Assembly: GCA_035637655.1 (NCBI GenBank)
Contig: DASPWT010000007.1
Span: 1-17,198 of the forward strand
DNA: 17,198 nucleotides
From: VBDM01 sp035637655
GTDB taxonomy: Bacteria; Pseudomonadota; Gammaproteobacteria; Burkholderiales; SG8-39
Direction: 5' to 3'
The translations under genes were made by a program, and so were the position numbers. This document shows positions 9,341-16,259 of the stretch, in pieces (the first letter of the stretch is position 1; each line of letters opens with the position of its first letter). A model generated the notes under the pieces. That model was given only the letters and a program-made list of their open reading frames with translations. It searched no databases and was not told where the DNA came from.

Positions 9341-10225
9341 TTGGCGAGATCGATCATCCGCTTGATGCGTCCACACCAGTGGATCAAGAACGGATTCGTT
9401 TTCCTCGGTCTGGTTTTCGGTCACGGCTGGGAAGATGCGAGTCTCGCGGCCGACGTGCTCGCGCTATTCGCCGCCTTCTGCCTTGTGTCGAGCGCCGTGT
9501 ACGTCATGAACGACATCGCCGACCGGGACGCCGACCGCCTGCATCCGGCGAAGCGCTCCCGGCCGCTTGCCCAGGGCGAATTCGGCGTAGGCCGGGCGGT
9601 CGCGCTGTGCGTCGCTCTCGCGCTCGCGGGGCTCGCGCTTGCTGCGACTGTTTCGCTTTCTGCATTGCTGATCGCGGCCGCCTATGTCGGACTCAACTTC
9701 GCGTACAGCGCAGGGCTCAAACACGTGGCGATTCTCGATGTGTTCATGATCTCGGGCGGGTTCATGCTGCGCATCCTCGCAGGCACCGTGGGAGTCGGGA
9801 TTGCCCCGTCGAAATGGCTGCTCCTGTGCGGGCTGATGCTGACGCTGTTTCTGGGGTTCGGCAAGCGGCGCGCCGAGCTTCTTGCCCTGCCCGACAACGG
9901 GAATTCAAAGGGCGCGGCCGGCCAGCGCGCCGCCCTGGAAGGCTACACGAGGGTGCTGCTCGATCGCCTGATCATGGTCAGCGTCGCCGGCGCCGCAATC
10001 GGGTATTCGCTTTACACGGTGGACGCGCAAACCATTGCGCTCCATGGCACCGATCGGCTGATCCTCACCGTTCCGTTCGTGCTGTACGGCCTGTTCCGAT
10101 ACCTCCGGGTCGTGTACTCGAATGGCGGGGGTGGAGACCCCGCATGGGAACTGTTGCACGATCCGCACCTGATCGCGGCGACCGCGGGGTGGCTGGGTGC
10201 GACCGGATGGATCCTTGCCGCGTGA
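9341..10225 (+). CDS. UbiA-family prenyltransferase, decaprenyl-phosphate phosphoribosyltransferase-like
   Basis: A 294-residue polytopic membrane protein of the UbiA superfamily. It resembles decaprenyl-phosphate phosphoribosyltransferase (DPPR synthase), which joins phosphoribose from PRPP to a polyprenyl phosphate. Signatures are RPHQWIKN (10-17), the metal-binding NDIADRDADRLHPAKRSRP (57-75), and AYSAGLKHVAILDV (121-134) followed by SKWLLLCGLMLTLFLGFGKR. Start: TTG 9341 is preceded by AAGGA at 8 bases and gives the family-typical short N-terminus; the longer open frame back to 9095 overlaps the glycosyltransferase. An ATG at 9365 would cut into the RPHQW motif. Only 4 bases separate it from the glycosyltransferase stop, so the two are almost certainly cotranscribed and probably make and use a lipid-linked pentose. 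Exact substrates are inferred. Confidence 0.88.
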   Translation: MARSIIRLMRPHQWIKNGFVFLGLVFGHGWEDASLAADVLALFAAFCLVSSAVYVMNDIADRDADRLHPAKRSRPLAQGEFGVGRAVALCVALALAGLALAATVSLSALLIAAAYVGLNFAYSAGLKHVAILDVFMISGGFMLRILAGTVGVGIAPSKWLLLCGLMLTLFLGFGKRRAELLALPDNGNSKGAAGQRAALEGYTRVLLDRLIMVSVAGAAIGYSLYTVDAQTIALHGTDRLILTVPFVLYGLFRYLRVVYSNGGGGDPAWELLHDPHLIAATAGWLGATGWILAA

Positions 10226-10241
10226 GGCTGAACTCCGACAT

Positions 10242-10270
10242 TTGTGATCGGTACGGCGTTTGGGCATAAT
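10242..10270 (+). promoter_or_regulatory. Sigma-70-type promoter before the cNMP-binding gene
   Basis: TTGTGA (10242-10247) and CATAAT (10265-10270) are spaced by exactly 17 bases, matching four and five of six consensus positions. The predicted leader is about 65 bases and contains a 7-bp inverted repeat (GCCCGTC 10274-10280 with GACGGGC 10301-10307). Confidence 0.5.
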
Positions 10271-10341
10271 CTCGCCCGTCACCGGCGCGAGGGGCGGGAC
10301 GACGGGCCCGCGCGCGACGGCTCACCGAGGCAAGCCCGAAG

Positions 10342-10872
10342 ATGGCAGAAACCGCGGAAAGGGCCCGGCTAACACAGCTTGAGTCGCTGGGCGACCCCAT
10401 ACAATTCGCCGGCAGGATTCACAGCCTCATCACGTTCTCGCCGCTTTTCGAGACCTTCAATCTGACGGAAATCCGCTTGTTGAGCCAGTTCATGCAGGTC
10501 TACCGCACCGAGCCGGGCGTAGAAATCATCCGCGAAGGCGAGGCGGGCGATTTCATGGTTTTTCTCATCGAAGGCCGGATCGAAGTGTTCAAGCAGGACC
10601 GGTCGAACGCTCCGCGGCTGATTGCACTGATCGCGCCGGGGCAGTCGTTCGGCGAAATGTCGATGATCGACGGCGAGCCGCGCTTTGCGAGCTGCATTGC
10701 CGCGGAGTCCTGCATGATCGCGGTGCTGTCGCGCGACAGCCTGGCGCGCATCATGCTGGAGCAGACAACGCTCGGGGCGAAAATCCTCATGGAACTGGTG
10801 CTTATGCTGTCGCAGCGGCTGCGTCACACCAGCTCCAGGCTGCTTGCCTACATGGATCGCGAAAAGACTTGA
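10342..10872 (+). CDS. Stand-alone cyclic-nucleotide-binding-domain protein
   Basis: A 176-residue cytosolic protein consisting of one CRP-type cNMP-binding domain (about 36-135) and a C-terminal helix (about 142-172). Visible elements are REGEAGDFMVFLIEGRIEVF (64-83) and the phosphate-binding cassette FGEMSMIDGEPRFAS (103-117) with the usual Arg at 114. There is no helix-turn-helix after the domain, so it is not a complete CRP/FNR transcription factor. It may be a regulatory subunit or sensor acting through protein contacts. It has its own likely promoter upstream and ends 64 bases before tctB. Ligand (cAMP, cGMP or none) cannot be determined; the Phe following Arg114 differs from the Ser/Thr usual in CRP. 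Confidence 0.9.
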   Translation: MAETAERARLTQLESLGDPIQFAGRIHSLITFSPLFETFNLTEIRLLSQFMQVYRTEPGVEIIREGEAGDFMVFLIEGRIEVFKQDRSNAPRLIALIAPGQSFGEMSMIDGEPRFASCIAAESCMIAVLSRDSLARIMLEQTTLGAKILMELVLMLSQRLRHTSSRLLAYMDREKT

Positions 10873-10936
10873 TCAGGGGGTCATACCGGCCGAAGAACCT
10901 GTGGCACAATACTTGGCCGGAGAGGTGGAGGGTGAA

Positions 10937-11539
10937 ATGAAAATAACGAACGGCAAGGATTTCTGGGCCGGGCTGATGTTCATCGCGTTCGGGCTGGGTT
11001 TCATGTTCGTGGCCCAGAATTATGCGATGGGCAACGCGGTGCGCATGGGGCCGGCGTATTTTCCGACGGTGCTCGGGGGCATGCTCGCGGTGCTCGGCGC
11101 GGCCGTATTGGTACGGGGCTTCGTATCGAAGATATCCAATCCGCTGGCCGTCTTTCCGTTTCGTTTCTGGCTGGTCGTCGGCGGGCTGGTATTGAGCGTG
11201 ATCGCCTTTTACACCCAGCCCCCGCGCGACGCGGGAATCGTGGTGCAGATTGCCCACATGCTGCTTGCCGGCGGCGCCATCCTGTTGCTCTTTGCCGCGT
11301 TCGGCGAGCGCTCGCTGTGGGTGATCCTTTTCGCGGTCGTTGTTTTCGGCTACATGCTGAAACCGCTTGGACTGGTGCTTGCCACGGGATTGCTGGTTTT
11401 CATCAGCGCCTGGGGCGGGCATGAATTCAGGTGGAAGGAAGTCACGATCATGGCTGTGCTCCTCGCTGCCTTCTCGGTGGCTGCGTTCGTCAAAGGTCTG
11501 GGGCTGCCGATGAACGTCTGGCCGGGCATCTGGGAGTAA
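10937..11539 (+). CDS. tctB: Tripartite tricarboxylate transporter small membrane subunit TctB
   Basis: A 200-residue membrane protein with the TctB layout: a short N-terminus (KITNGKDFWAGLMFIAFG), the conserved AVRMGPAYFPTVLGGMLAVLGA segment in the first quarter, and about four to five hydrophobic helices. TctB is the small subunit of TTT carriers that take up carboxylates from the periplasm by a sodium- or proton-driven mechanism. Start: ATG 10937 has GGAGG 5 bases upstream; the longer frame from 10844 overlaps the previous gene and adds non-homologous residues. It lies 5 bases before tctA. Upstream no tctC-like solute-binding protein is present. Confidence 0.93.
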   Translation: MKITNGKDFWAGLMFIAFGLGFMFVAQNYAMGNAVRMGPAYFPTVLGGMLAVLGAAVLVRGFVSKISNPLAVFPFRFWLVVGGLVLSVIAFYTQPPRDAGIVVQIAHMLLAGGAILLLFAAFGERSLWVILFAVVVFGYMLKPLGLVLATGLLVFISAWGGHEFRWKEVTIMAVLLAAFSVAAFVKGLGLPMNVWPGIWE

Positions 11540-11544
11540 GGGCG

Positions 11545-13050
11545 ATGGAAGCACTCTTTCACAATCTCGCCATCGGTTTCGGCGTTGCGCTTAGCTTTCA
11601 GAACATTTTCTACTGTCTGATGGGGGTGATGCTGGGCACGCTCATCGGCGTGCTGCCCGGCATCGGGCCTGTGGCCACCATCGCCATGCTGCTGCCGGTC
11701 ACTTTCACGCTCAACCCGACTTCCGCGCTGATCATGCTTGCCGGGATCTATTACGGCGCGCAGTACGGCGGCTCGACCACCGCGATACTGGTCAACATTC
11801 CGGGGGAGTCATCCTCGGTTGTGACCTGCCTCGACGGCTACCAGATGGCCCGACAGGGCCGGGCGGGACCCGCGCTCGGCATCGCGGCGATCGGCTCGTT
11901 CTTCGCCGGCTGCGTCGCCACGGTGATCATCGCGCTGTTCGCTCCGCCGCTCGCCGAGGTCGCGCTGAAGTTCGGCCCGGCGGAATACTTCTCGCTGATG
12001 GTGCTCGGCCTGATCGCCGCGACGGTGCTCGCGCACGGCTCGCTCATCAAGGCGATCGCGATGGTGATCCTCGGGCTGCTGCTCGGCCTGGTCGGAACCG
12101 ACGTCAACTCGGGTGTCGCGCGCTTCAGCTTCGGCGTCTCGGAACTCTCGGACGGCATCGGCTTCGTCTCCGTCGCGATGGGCGTGTTCGGCTTCGCCGA
12201 GATCATCGCCAACCTCGAGCAGAAGGAAAAGCGCGAAGTCTTCACCAAGAAGGTGAGCAACCTGCTGCCTTCCGTGCAGGACTTCAAGGATTCGTGGGCA
12301 TCGATCCTGCGCGGCACCGCTTTGGGCTCGTTCCTCGGCATTCTGCCCGGCGGAGGCGCGCTGCTCGCCTCGTTCGCCGCCTATACGCTGGAGAAGAAGA
12401 TCTCGAAGAACTCCGCCAACTTCGGCAAGGGCGCGATCCAGGGCGTGGCGGCCCCCGAATCGGCGAACAACGCCGGCGCGCAGACTTCCTTCATCCCGCT
12501 GCTCACGCTCGGCATCCCGTCGAATCCGGTGATGGCGCTGATGATCGGCGCGATGATGATCCAGGGCATCGCACCCGGGCCGCAGGTGATGACCGAGCGG
12601 CCGCAACTCTTCTGGGGGATGATCGCCTCGATGTGGATCGGCAACCTGATGCTGGTGGTGCTCAACCTGCCCCTGATCGGAATGTGGATCAAGCTGCTCA
12701 TGGTGCCGTACCGGATGCTCTACCCGTCGATACTGGTCTTCTGCTGCATCGGCGTCTACAGCATCTCGAACAGCCCGTTCGATGTCATGCAGACGGCGGC
12801 GTTCGGCGTGGTCGGCTACGTCTTCGTGAAGCTCGAATGCGAGCCGGCGCCCCTGATTCTCGGCTTCATCCTCGGGCCGCTCATGGAGGAAAACCTGCGC
12901 CGAGCGATGCTGCTCTCGCGCGGGGACCCGCTGGTGTTCTTCCAGCGCCCGATCAGCCTCGCCATGCTTCTGATTGCGGCTTTCCTGCTGGCAGTCGTGC
13001 TGGCGCCGACGGTGCGCAAGAAGCGCGAGGAAGCCTTCGTCGAGGCTTGA
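11545..13050 (+). CDS. tctA: Tripartite tricarboxylate transporter large membrane subunit TctA
   Basis: A 501-residue polytopic inner-membrane protein of normal length for TctA, the translocating subunit of the TTT carrier. Family motifs occur twice, as expected for its internal duplication: GVLPGIGPVATIAMLLP then YGGSTTAILVNIPGESSS in the first half, and GILPGGGALLASF then APESANNAGAQTSFIPLLTL and GIPSNPVMALMIGAMMIQG in the second. It starts 5 bases after tctB, with GGAG overlapping the tctB stop region and ATG 11545 chosen because the frame upstream runs through tctB. It is convergent with the adenosyltransferase gene, with a single base between the two stop codons. The transported carboxylate is decided by the missing TctC-type receptor and cannot be named. 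Confidence 0.97.
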   Translation: MEALFHNLAIGFGVALSFQNIFYCLMGVMLGTLIGVLPGIGPVATIAMLLPVTFTLNPTSALIMLAGIYYGAQYGGSTTAILVNIPGESSSVVTCLDGYQMARQGRAGPALGIAAIGSFFAGCVATVIIALFAPPLAEVALKFGPAEYFSLMVLGLIAATVLAHGSLIKAIAMVILGLLLGLVGTDVNSGVARFSFGVSELSDGIGFVSVAMGVFGFAEIIANLEQKEKREVFTKKVSNLLPSVQDFKDSWASILRGTALGSFLGILPGGGALLASFAAYTLEKKISKNSANFGKGAIQGVAAPESANNAGAQTSFIPLLTLGIPSNPVMALMIGAMMIQGIAPGPQVMTERPQLFWGMIASMWIGNLMLVVLNLPLIGMWIKLLMVPYRMLYPSILVFCCIGVYSISNSPFDVMQTAAFGVVGYVFVKLECEPAPLILGFILGPLMEENLRRAMLLSRGDPLVFFQRPISLAMLLIAAFLLAVVLAPTVRKKREEAFVEA

Positions 13051-13051
13051 G

Positions 13052-13603
13052 CTAGCGGTTCTTGCCCTGCTGCCATAGCACGTCCCCGCCGCCGCCTTCG
13101 CGGTTGAGGACGCGGCTGAGAACGAAAAGCAGGTCCGATAGCCGATTCAGGTAGATTCGCGCCGGGTCGGCGACTTCTTCCGCCTGTGAAAGGGCGACGA
13201 GCGAACGCTCTGCCCTGCGGCACACCGCGCGCGTCAGATGCGCGAGGCCCGCGGCGCGCGTCCCGCCCGGGAGGATGAATTCCTTCAGCGGCGGCAGCGC
13301 GGAGTTGAACTCGTCGAGCAGCGTCTCGAGCCGCAGGACCTGGCCGTCGGTCATGGTCGCGCGGCCCGGAATCGAGACGTCCCCGCCCAGGTCGAACAAG
13401 TCGTGCTGGATATTCTCGAGAACCACGCGTATTTTTTCGGGAATCGGCTCGGCAAGCAGCACGCCGATCGCGGAATTCAGCTCGTCGATCTCGCCGAGGG
13501 CGACGACGCGCGGGCTGTCCTTGCGCGCTCGCGAACCGTCGCCCAGGCCCGTTTCGCCGCCGTCGCCGGTGCGCGTGTAGATTTTCGACAGGCGGTGACC
13601 CAT
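13052..13603 (-). CDS. Cob(I)yrinic acid a,c-diamide adenosyltransferase (PduO/MMAB type)
   Basis: Transfers the 5'-deoxyadenosyl group of ATP to the cobalt of reduced corrinoids, making adenosylcobalamin, in the cytosol. The 183-residue protein has the N-terminal ATP-binding motif YTRTGDGGETGLGDG (9-23), VCRRAERSLVAL (128-139) and the C-terminal LNRLSDLLFVLSR (152-164), all signatures of the PduO-type family, which works as a trimer. ATG 13603 is chosen because family members begin MGHRLSKI; a GTG at 13639 would add 12 residues. No clear ribosome binding site is seen for either. The gene stands alone on the minus strand, downstream of the bufferin operon by 66 bases, and may be transcribed with it; no other cobalamin genes are nearby. 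Confidence 0.95.
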   Translation of the reverse strand: MGHRLSKIYTRTGDGGETGLGDGSRARKDSPRVVALGEIDELNSAIGVLLAEPIPEKIRVVLENIQHDLFDLGGDVSIPGRATMTDGQVLRLETLLDEFNSALPPLKEFILPGGTRAAGLAHLTRAVCRRAERSLVALSQAEEVADPARIYLNRLSDLLFVLSRVLNREGGGGDVLWQQGKNR

Positions 13604-13669
13604 GAGCGGGCGCGGGTTTGGAAAGCGGAAATGTAACACGCGGCCCGCTGATCCGCTGCCGTGCGCGCG

Positions 13670-14137
13670 TTAACGCTCGGCCGACACGCCAAACCGCGTC
13701 CGTACCAGATGGTCGAGCGAGAACTTCCCCGCCCCGCGGCAAAGCAGGACGAAGAGCATCGCGGCCCACTGGATGTGAGTCGGCCACGCCAGCGGATAGA
13801 CAAAGACCTCGATCACCGCCGTCATGCCGAGCAGGACGAGCGCCGCGGCGCGAGTCGCGACGCCCAGGACGAGCAGCACGGGCGTCGTGAGCTCGATCGA
13901 GACCGCCATATAGGCGACAAGCTCCGGCGGCAGGAGCGGCACCTTGTATTCTTCGACGAAGAGTTCGACCGCCGTGCTCCAGTTCGCGAGCTTGGTCATG
14001 GCCGAATTCCAGAACACCGTCGCGACCGCCAACCGCAACGGAATGGCAAGGATTGTGTAAGGGACGCCGTCGAGCCGGCGAATGACGCGTCCGATCAGTG
14101 CGGGTCGCTCGGTTGACGCGGAGGTGAGAGTCGTCAT
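13670..14137 (-). CDS. DoxX-family membrane protein of the bufferin operon
   Basis: A 155-residue DoxX-family protein with about four hydrophobic helices (roughly 26-45, 67-88, 95-113, 121-132). The N-terminal LRLAVATVFWNSAMTKLANW stretch is typical of DoxX. Start ATG 14137 has GGGGA 6 bases upstream. It is the last gene of the four-gene bufferin run and begins 19 bases after the bufC stop. DoxX proteins commonly close bufferin operons, where a redox or thiol-related membrane role is suspected but not established. A second, different DoxX-like gene lies divergently at the other end of the operon. Confidence 0.9.
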   Translation of the reverse strand: MTTLTSASTERPALIGRVIRRLDGVPYTILAIPLRLAVATVFWNSAMTKLANWSTAVELFVEEYKVPLLPPELVAYMAVSIELTTPVLLVLGVATRAAALVLLGMTAVIEVFVYPLAWPTHIQWAAMLFVLLCRGAGKFSLDHLVRTRFGVSAER

Positions 14138-14156
14138 GAGGTATCCCCGGTAGTGC

Positions 14157-14945
14157 TCAGGCGGATGTTTCGTTCAAGCTGAAATCGATGAAGCGGCCGG
14201 CCGCAAGGTGGTCGGCGAGCAGCGCCGACGCCTCGGTATCCGGCGCTTCGTCGAGGGCGGCGGCGAGCGGCCTGCCTGCAAAAAGTGCGGCGGTGAATCG
14301 CCACGCGGATTCGCTCATGCGACGCACCTCGACGCCGGTCGCAAGGCGCTGCACCAGCAGCCGCGCCGGGCCAGCGCCGGGATCGATCGCGGAAAGCGCG
14401 TCGTCATCCTCCTCCAGCACCGCGCGCCAGATGAGGTCCGCGGGATGATCCACGCGGAGGAGGCCCACCGACGGGTACGGCACAAAGCTCACGCGTGCCC
14501 TCTCGGCCTCCGCGAGCGCCGCAAGGCGACGGGGATCGAGCGGCTCCACGTCGGAGGCATGGAGGGCGCGGTTCACCGCCCATTCGAGCCGAGCCACATC
14601 GGGCAGGTAGGCGAGCGACGCGGCAGGCTCGAAATCAGACAGGAAATCGGCGAACTTCTCTCCGTAATCGTCGAGACACGCGCTCTTTGGCGGGTGCGCC
14701 TCGATGAAAATGCGCGCCGCACCCTCGAAGAACTCGGTGCCCACGAGGCGATGCACGGCGGGATACGACAGGCGCAGCGCCTTCGTGAGCACGCTCGCAA
14801 AGGTGCTGCGGTATACGTCGAGCCGCTCGGCCGGGCTCATGCCTGCGTCGACGACGTGCGCGGAGATCCCGCGGTCGTCGCGGACGACGAGGCTGGCGCG
14901 CATCGCGCACTGGAGCTCAAGCAGCGTGGGCGCGGCCGTTTCCAC
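14157..14945 (-). CDS. bufC: BufC/HvfC-type protein (DUF2063), MNIO partner
   Basis: A 262-residue protein of the DUF2063 (HvfC/BufC) family. In MNIO RiPP systems this is the partner that binds the precursor and presents it to the DUF692 enzyme. The N-terminal domain (about 5-100) has the typical YRSTFASVLTKALRLSYPAV followed by VGTEFFEGAARIFIEAHPP; the segment YLPDVARLEWAVNRA (112-126) links to the C-terminal domain with RLATGVEVRRM. The start is GTG at 14945, with GAGG 6 bases upstream, so the gene overlaps the end of bufB by 29 bases and is translationally coupled. The overlap and order bufA1-bufB-bufC are those of known bufferin operons. Confidence 0.92.
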   Translation of the reverse strand: METAAPTLLELQCAMRASLVVRDDRGISAHVVDAGMSPAERLDVYRSTFASVLTKALRLSYPAVHRLVGTEFFEGAARIFIEAHPPKSACLDDYGEKFADFLSDFEPAASLAYLPDVARLEWAVNRALHASDVEPLDPRRLAALAEAERARVSFVPYPSVGLLRVDHPADLIWRAVLEEDDDALSAIDPGAGPARLLVQRLATGVEVRRMSESAWRFTAALFAGRPLAAALDEAPDTEASALLADHLAAGRFIDFSLNETSA

Positions 14946-15807
14946 TTTCCGCCTCGTCGATCAGCGCGGCGGCATGAGCCGCCTCCTCGAGCAGCACCGC
15001 CATGGGCGGCACGTCAGTGTCCCATTCGATGAGCGTCGGCACCCGGCCGAAGAGCGCGAGCGCCTCGGCATAGAGCGCCCACACTTCCGGTGCGACGCGC
15101 AAGCCGTGGTCGTCGATGAGCAGCGTTCGGGCGTCGTCGATCCGCCGGAGGGAATGACCGGCGAGGTGGATCTCGCCCACCGCTTCGGGAGGCAAGGCTG
15201 CGAGATACGCCGAAGCCCGCCAGCCGTGGTTGCACGCGCTGACGTAAATGTTGTTCACGTCGCAGAGAATCCCGCAGCCCGTGTGCCTGGCCACCCGAGC
15301 GAGAAATTCCCACTCAGGAATCGTCGAGTGCCGGAACTGCAGATAGGTGGACGGGTTCTCGACGAGGATCCGGCGCTTCAAATGATCCTGGACCTGCGCG
15401 ACGTTCCGGCAGACGATCTCGAGCGCCTCTTCGGTCAGAGGCAGCGGCAGGAGATCGGCGAGGTAGTTCCCGGCCGCGACGCTGAAGGAGAGATGCTCGG
15501 ACACGAGCCCGGGCTCGGTCCGCTCGACGAGCTCCCGCACTCGGGCGAGGTGCGCCGGGTCCAGTCCCTCCGCGCTCCCGAGCGACAGGCCCGTCCCGTG
15601 AAGCGACACGGGGTAGTTGCGGCGGATCGCGTCAAGGTACGCCGGCGCGCTTCCTCCGCCCAGGTAGTTCTCGGTGTGCACCTCGAACCACGCCGCGGCG
15701 GGACGCGCTTCGAGGACCTCCTGGTGGTGGCGAAAACGCAACCCGACCCCGGCCTTGGCCGGGATCGAGTCGCGTGCCTTTCGCAGCGGAGCGGTGTGCG
15801 AATCCAA
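14917..15807 (-). CDS. bufB: BufB/HvfB-type multinuclear non-heme iron oxidase (MNIO, DUF692)
   Basis: Cytosolic DUF692 enzyme, 296 residues, of the MNIO family that oxidatively converts cysteines of RiPP precursors into heterocycles, here of the bufferin. The TIM-barrel motifs with the iron-binding residues are all present: VHTENY (43-48), VSLHGTGLSLG (67-77, His70), VSEHLSFS (102-109), LVENPSTYL (148-156, Glu150), CDVNNIYVSACNHG (182-195), EIHLAGHS (212-219), DDHG (232-235) and EWD (261-263). The start is TTG 15807 with GGAG 6 bases upstream, 12 bases after the bufA1 stop; the next conserved segment AGVGLRFRHH begins at residue 19. Overlap with bufC is 29 bases. No key residue appears lost, so I expect an active enzyme. 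Confidence 0.96.
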   Translation of the reverse strand: MDSHTAPLRKARDSIPAKAGVGLRFRHHQEVLEARPAAAWFEVHTENYLGGGSAPAYLDAIRRNYPVSLHGTGLSLGSAEGLDPAHLARVRELVERTEPGLVSEHLSFSVAAGNYLADLLPLPLTEEALEIVCRNVAQVQDHLKRRILVENPSTYLQFRHSTIPEWEFLARVARHTGCGILCDVNNIYVSACNHGWRASAYLAALPPEAVGEIHLAGHSLRRIDDARTLLIDDHGLRVAPEVWALYAEALALFGRVPTLIEWDTDVPPMAVLLEEAAHAAALIDEAESGNGRAHAA

Positions 15808-15819
15808 AGCCGGCTCCGA

Positions 15820-16140
15820 TCAGGAGGCCGTCGTCTTGCCGCCCTGGATCTTGGCGCAGTCGCCGGCGGGAAGCAGCACGAAGGACTTGGTATCGCGCGC
15901 CTTCGTCGCCTGCCCGGCGCAGGAATGCGCGCCTTCGGCGCAGTCATTCTTCGCCGCCGCGTTGATTCCGTAGCATTTCTCGAGCTTGCCCCTCTCCATC
16001 CTCGCCATGTTGTCCTTCACCGCCTGCGGCATCTTGCTCATGTCCATCTTGCCCTGCGCCTGGCCGGGCGACGCCTGGATCGCCAGTGCAAGCCCCACTG
16101 CGGTTGATAAGGTCGAAGCAGCCAGTACGTATCGGTTCAT
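15820..16140 (-). CDS. bufA1: Bufferin precursor BufA1 (DUF2282)
   Basis: Small exported RiPP precursor, 106 residues. Residues 1-28 form a signal peptide (MNRYVLAAS start, hydrophobic 10-22, cleavage near Ala28). The mature part carries the four cysteines of the DUF2282 family: C56 (EKCYG), C67 (KNDCAEG), C74 (AHSCAGQATK) and C95 (PAGDC). In characterised bufferins of this type BufB and BufC modify the central cysteines, and the product binds copper in the periplasm. ATG 16140 is preceded by AGAGG at about 7 bases; the upstream extension to 16200 has no family match. It is first in the operon, under a SigF-type promoter candidate. The modification is inferred from family knowledge, not visible in DNA. 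Confidence 0.95.
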   Translation of the reverse strand: MNRYVLAASTLSTAVGLALAIQASPGQAQGKMDMSKMPQAVKDNMARMERGKLEKCYGINAAAKNDCAEGAHSCAGQATKARDTKSFVLLPAGDCAKIQGGKTTAS

Positions 16141-16161
16141 AGTCAGACCTCTCTGGTTGAG

Positions 16162-16179
16162 GGTCTCGGAATCGAGACC
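16162..16179 (-). other. Stem-loop in the bufA1 leader
   Basis: GGTCTCG (16162-16168) pairs perfectly with CGAGACC (16173-16179) around a 4-base loop. On the minus strand it sits between the predicted transcript start (near 16184) and the bufA1 ribosome binding site, so it would form near the 5' end of the mRNA. It could stabilise the transcript, or the DNA could be an operator. Confidence 0.5.
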
Positions 16180-16190
16180 GCGACAGCAAA

Positions 16191-16216
16191 TTCGCTCCAA
16201 ACGGACAAAAGGTTAC
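16191..16216 (-). promoter_or_regulatory. ECF (SigF-type) promoter of the bufferin operon
   Basis: On the minus strand GTAACC (16216-16211) and CGAA (16194-16191) are separated by exactly 16 bases. GTAACC-N16-CGAA is the element described for the heavy-metal-responsive ECF factor SigF of Caulobacter crescentus, whose targets include bufferin-type genes. It predicts a start of transcription near 16184 and a ~44-base leader. An ECF sigma gene lies 583 bases upstream of bufA1. Confidence 0.7.
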
Positions 16217-16241
16217 ACACACGGTAATCTGTTCGTATAAC
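16213..16241 (+). promoter_or_regulatory. Sigma-70-like promoter for the divergent DoxX-like gene
   Basis: TTACAC (16213-16218) and TATAAC (16236-16241) are spaced by 17 bases, matching four and five of six consensus positions. The -35 overlaps the -35 of the opposing bufferin promoter by four bases, so the two may exclude one another. Confidence 0.45.
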
Positions 16242-16259
16242 GCAACCAAAGGAGGAGTC

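Noticed and set aside
13640..13669. Possible promoter or terminator between the adenosyltransferase and DoxX genes
   Set aside because: The short GC-rich gap shows no paired hexamers and no hairpin with a T-run.
14704..16107. Plus-strand open frame of 467 codons across the bufferin operon
   Set aside because: Antisense to bufC, bufB and bufA1; the translation is low-complexity and Arg-rich.
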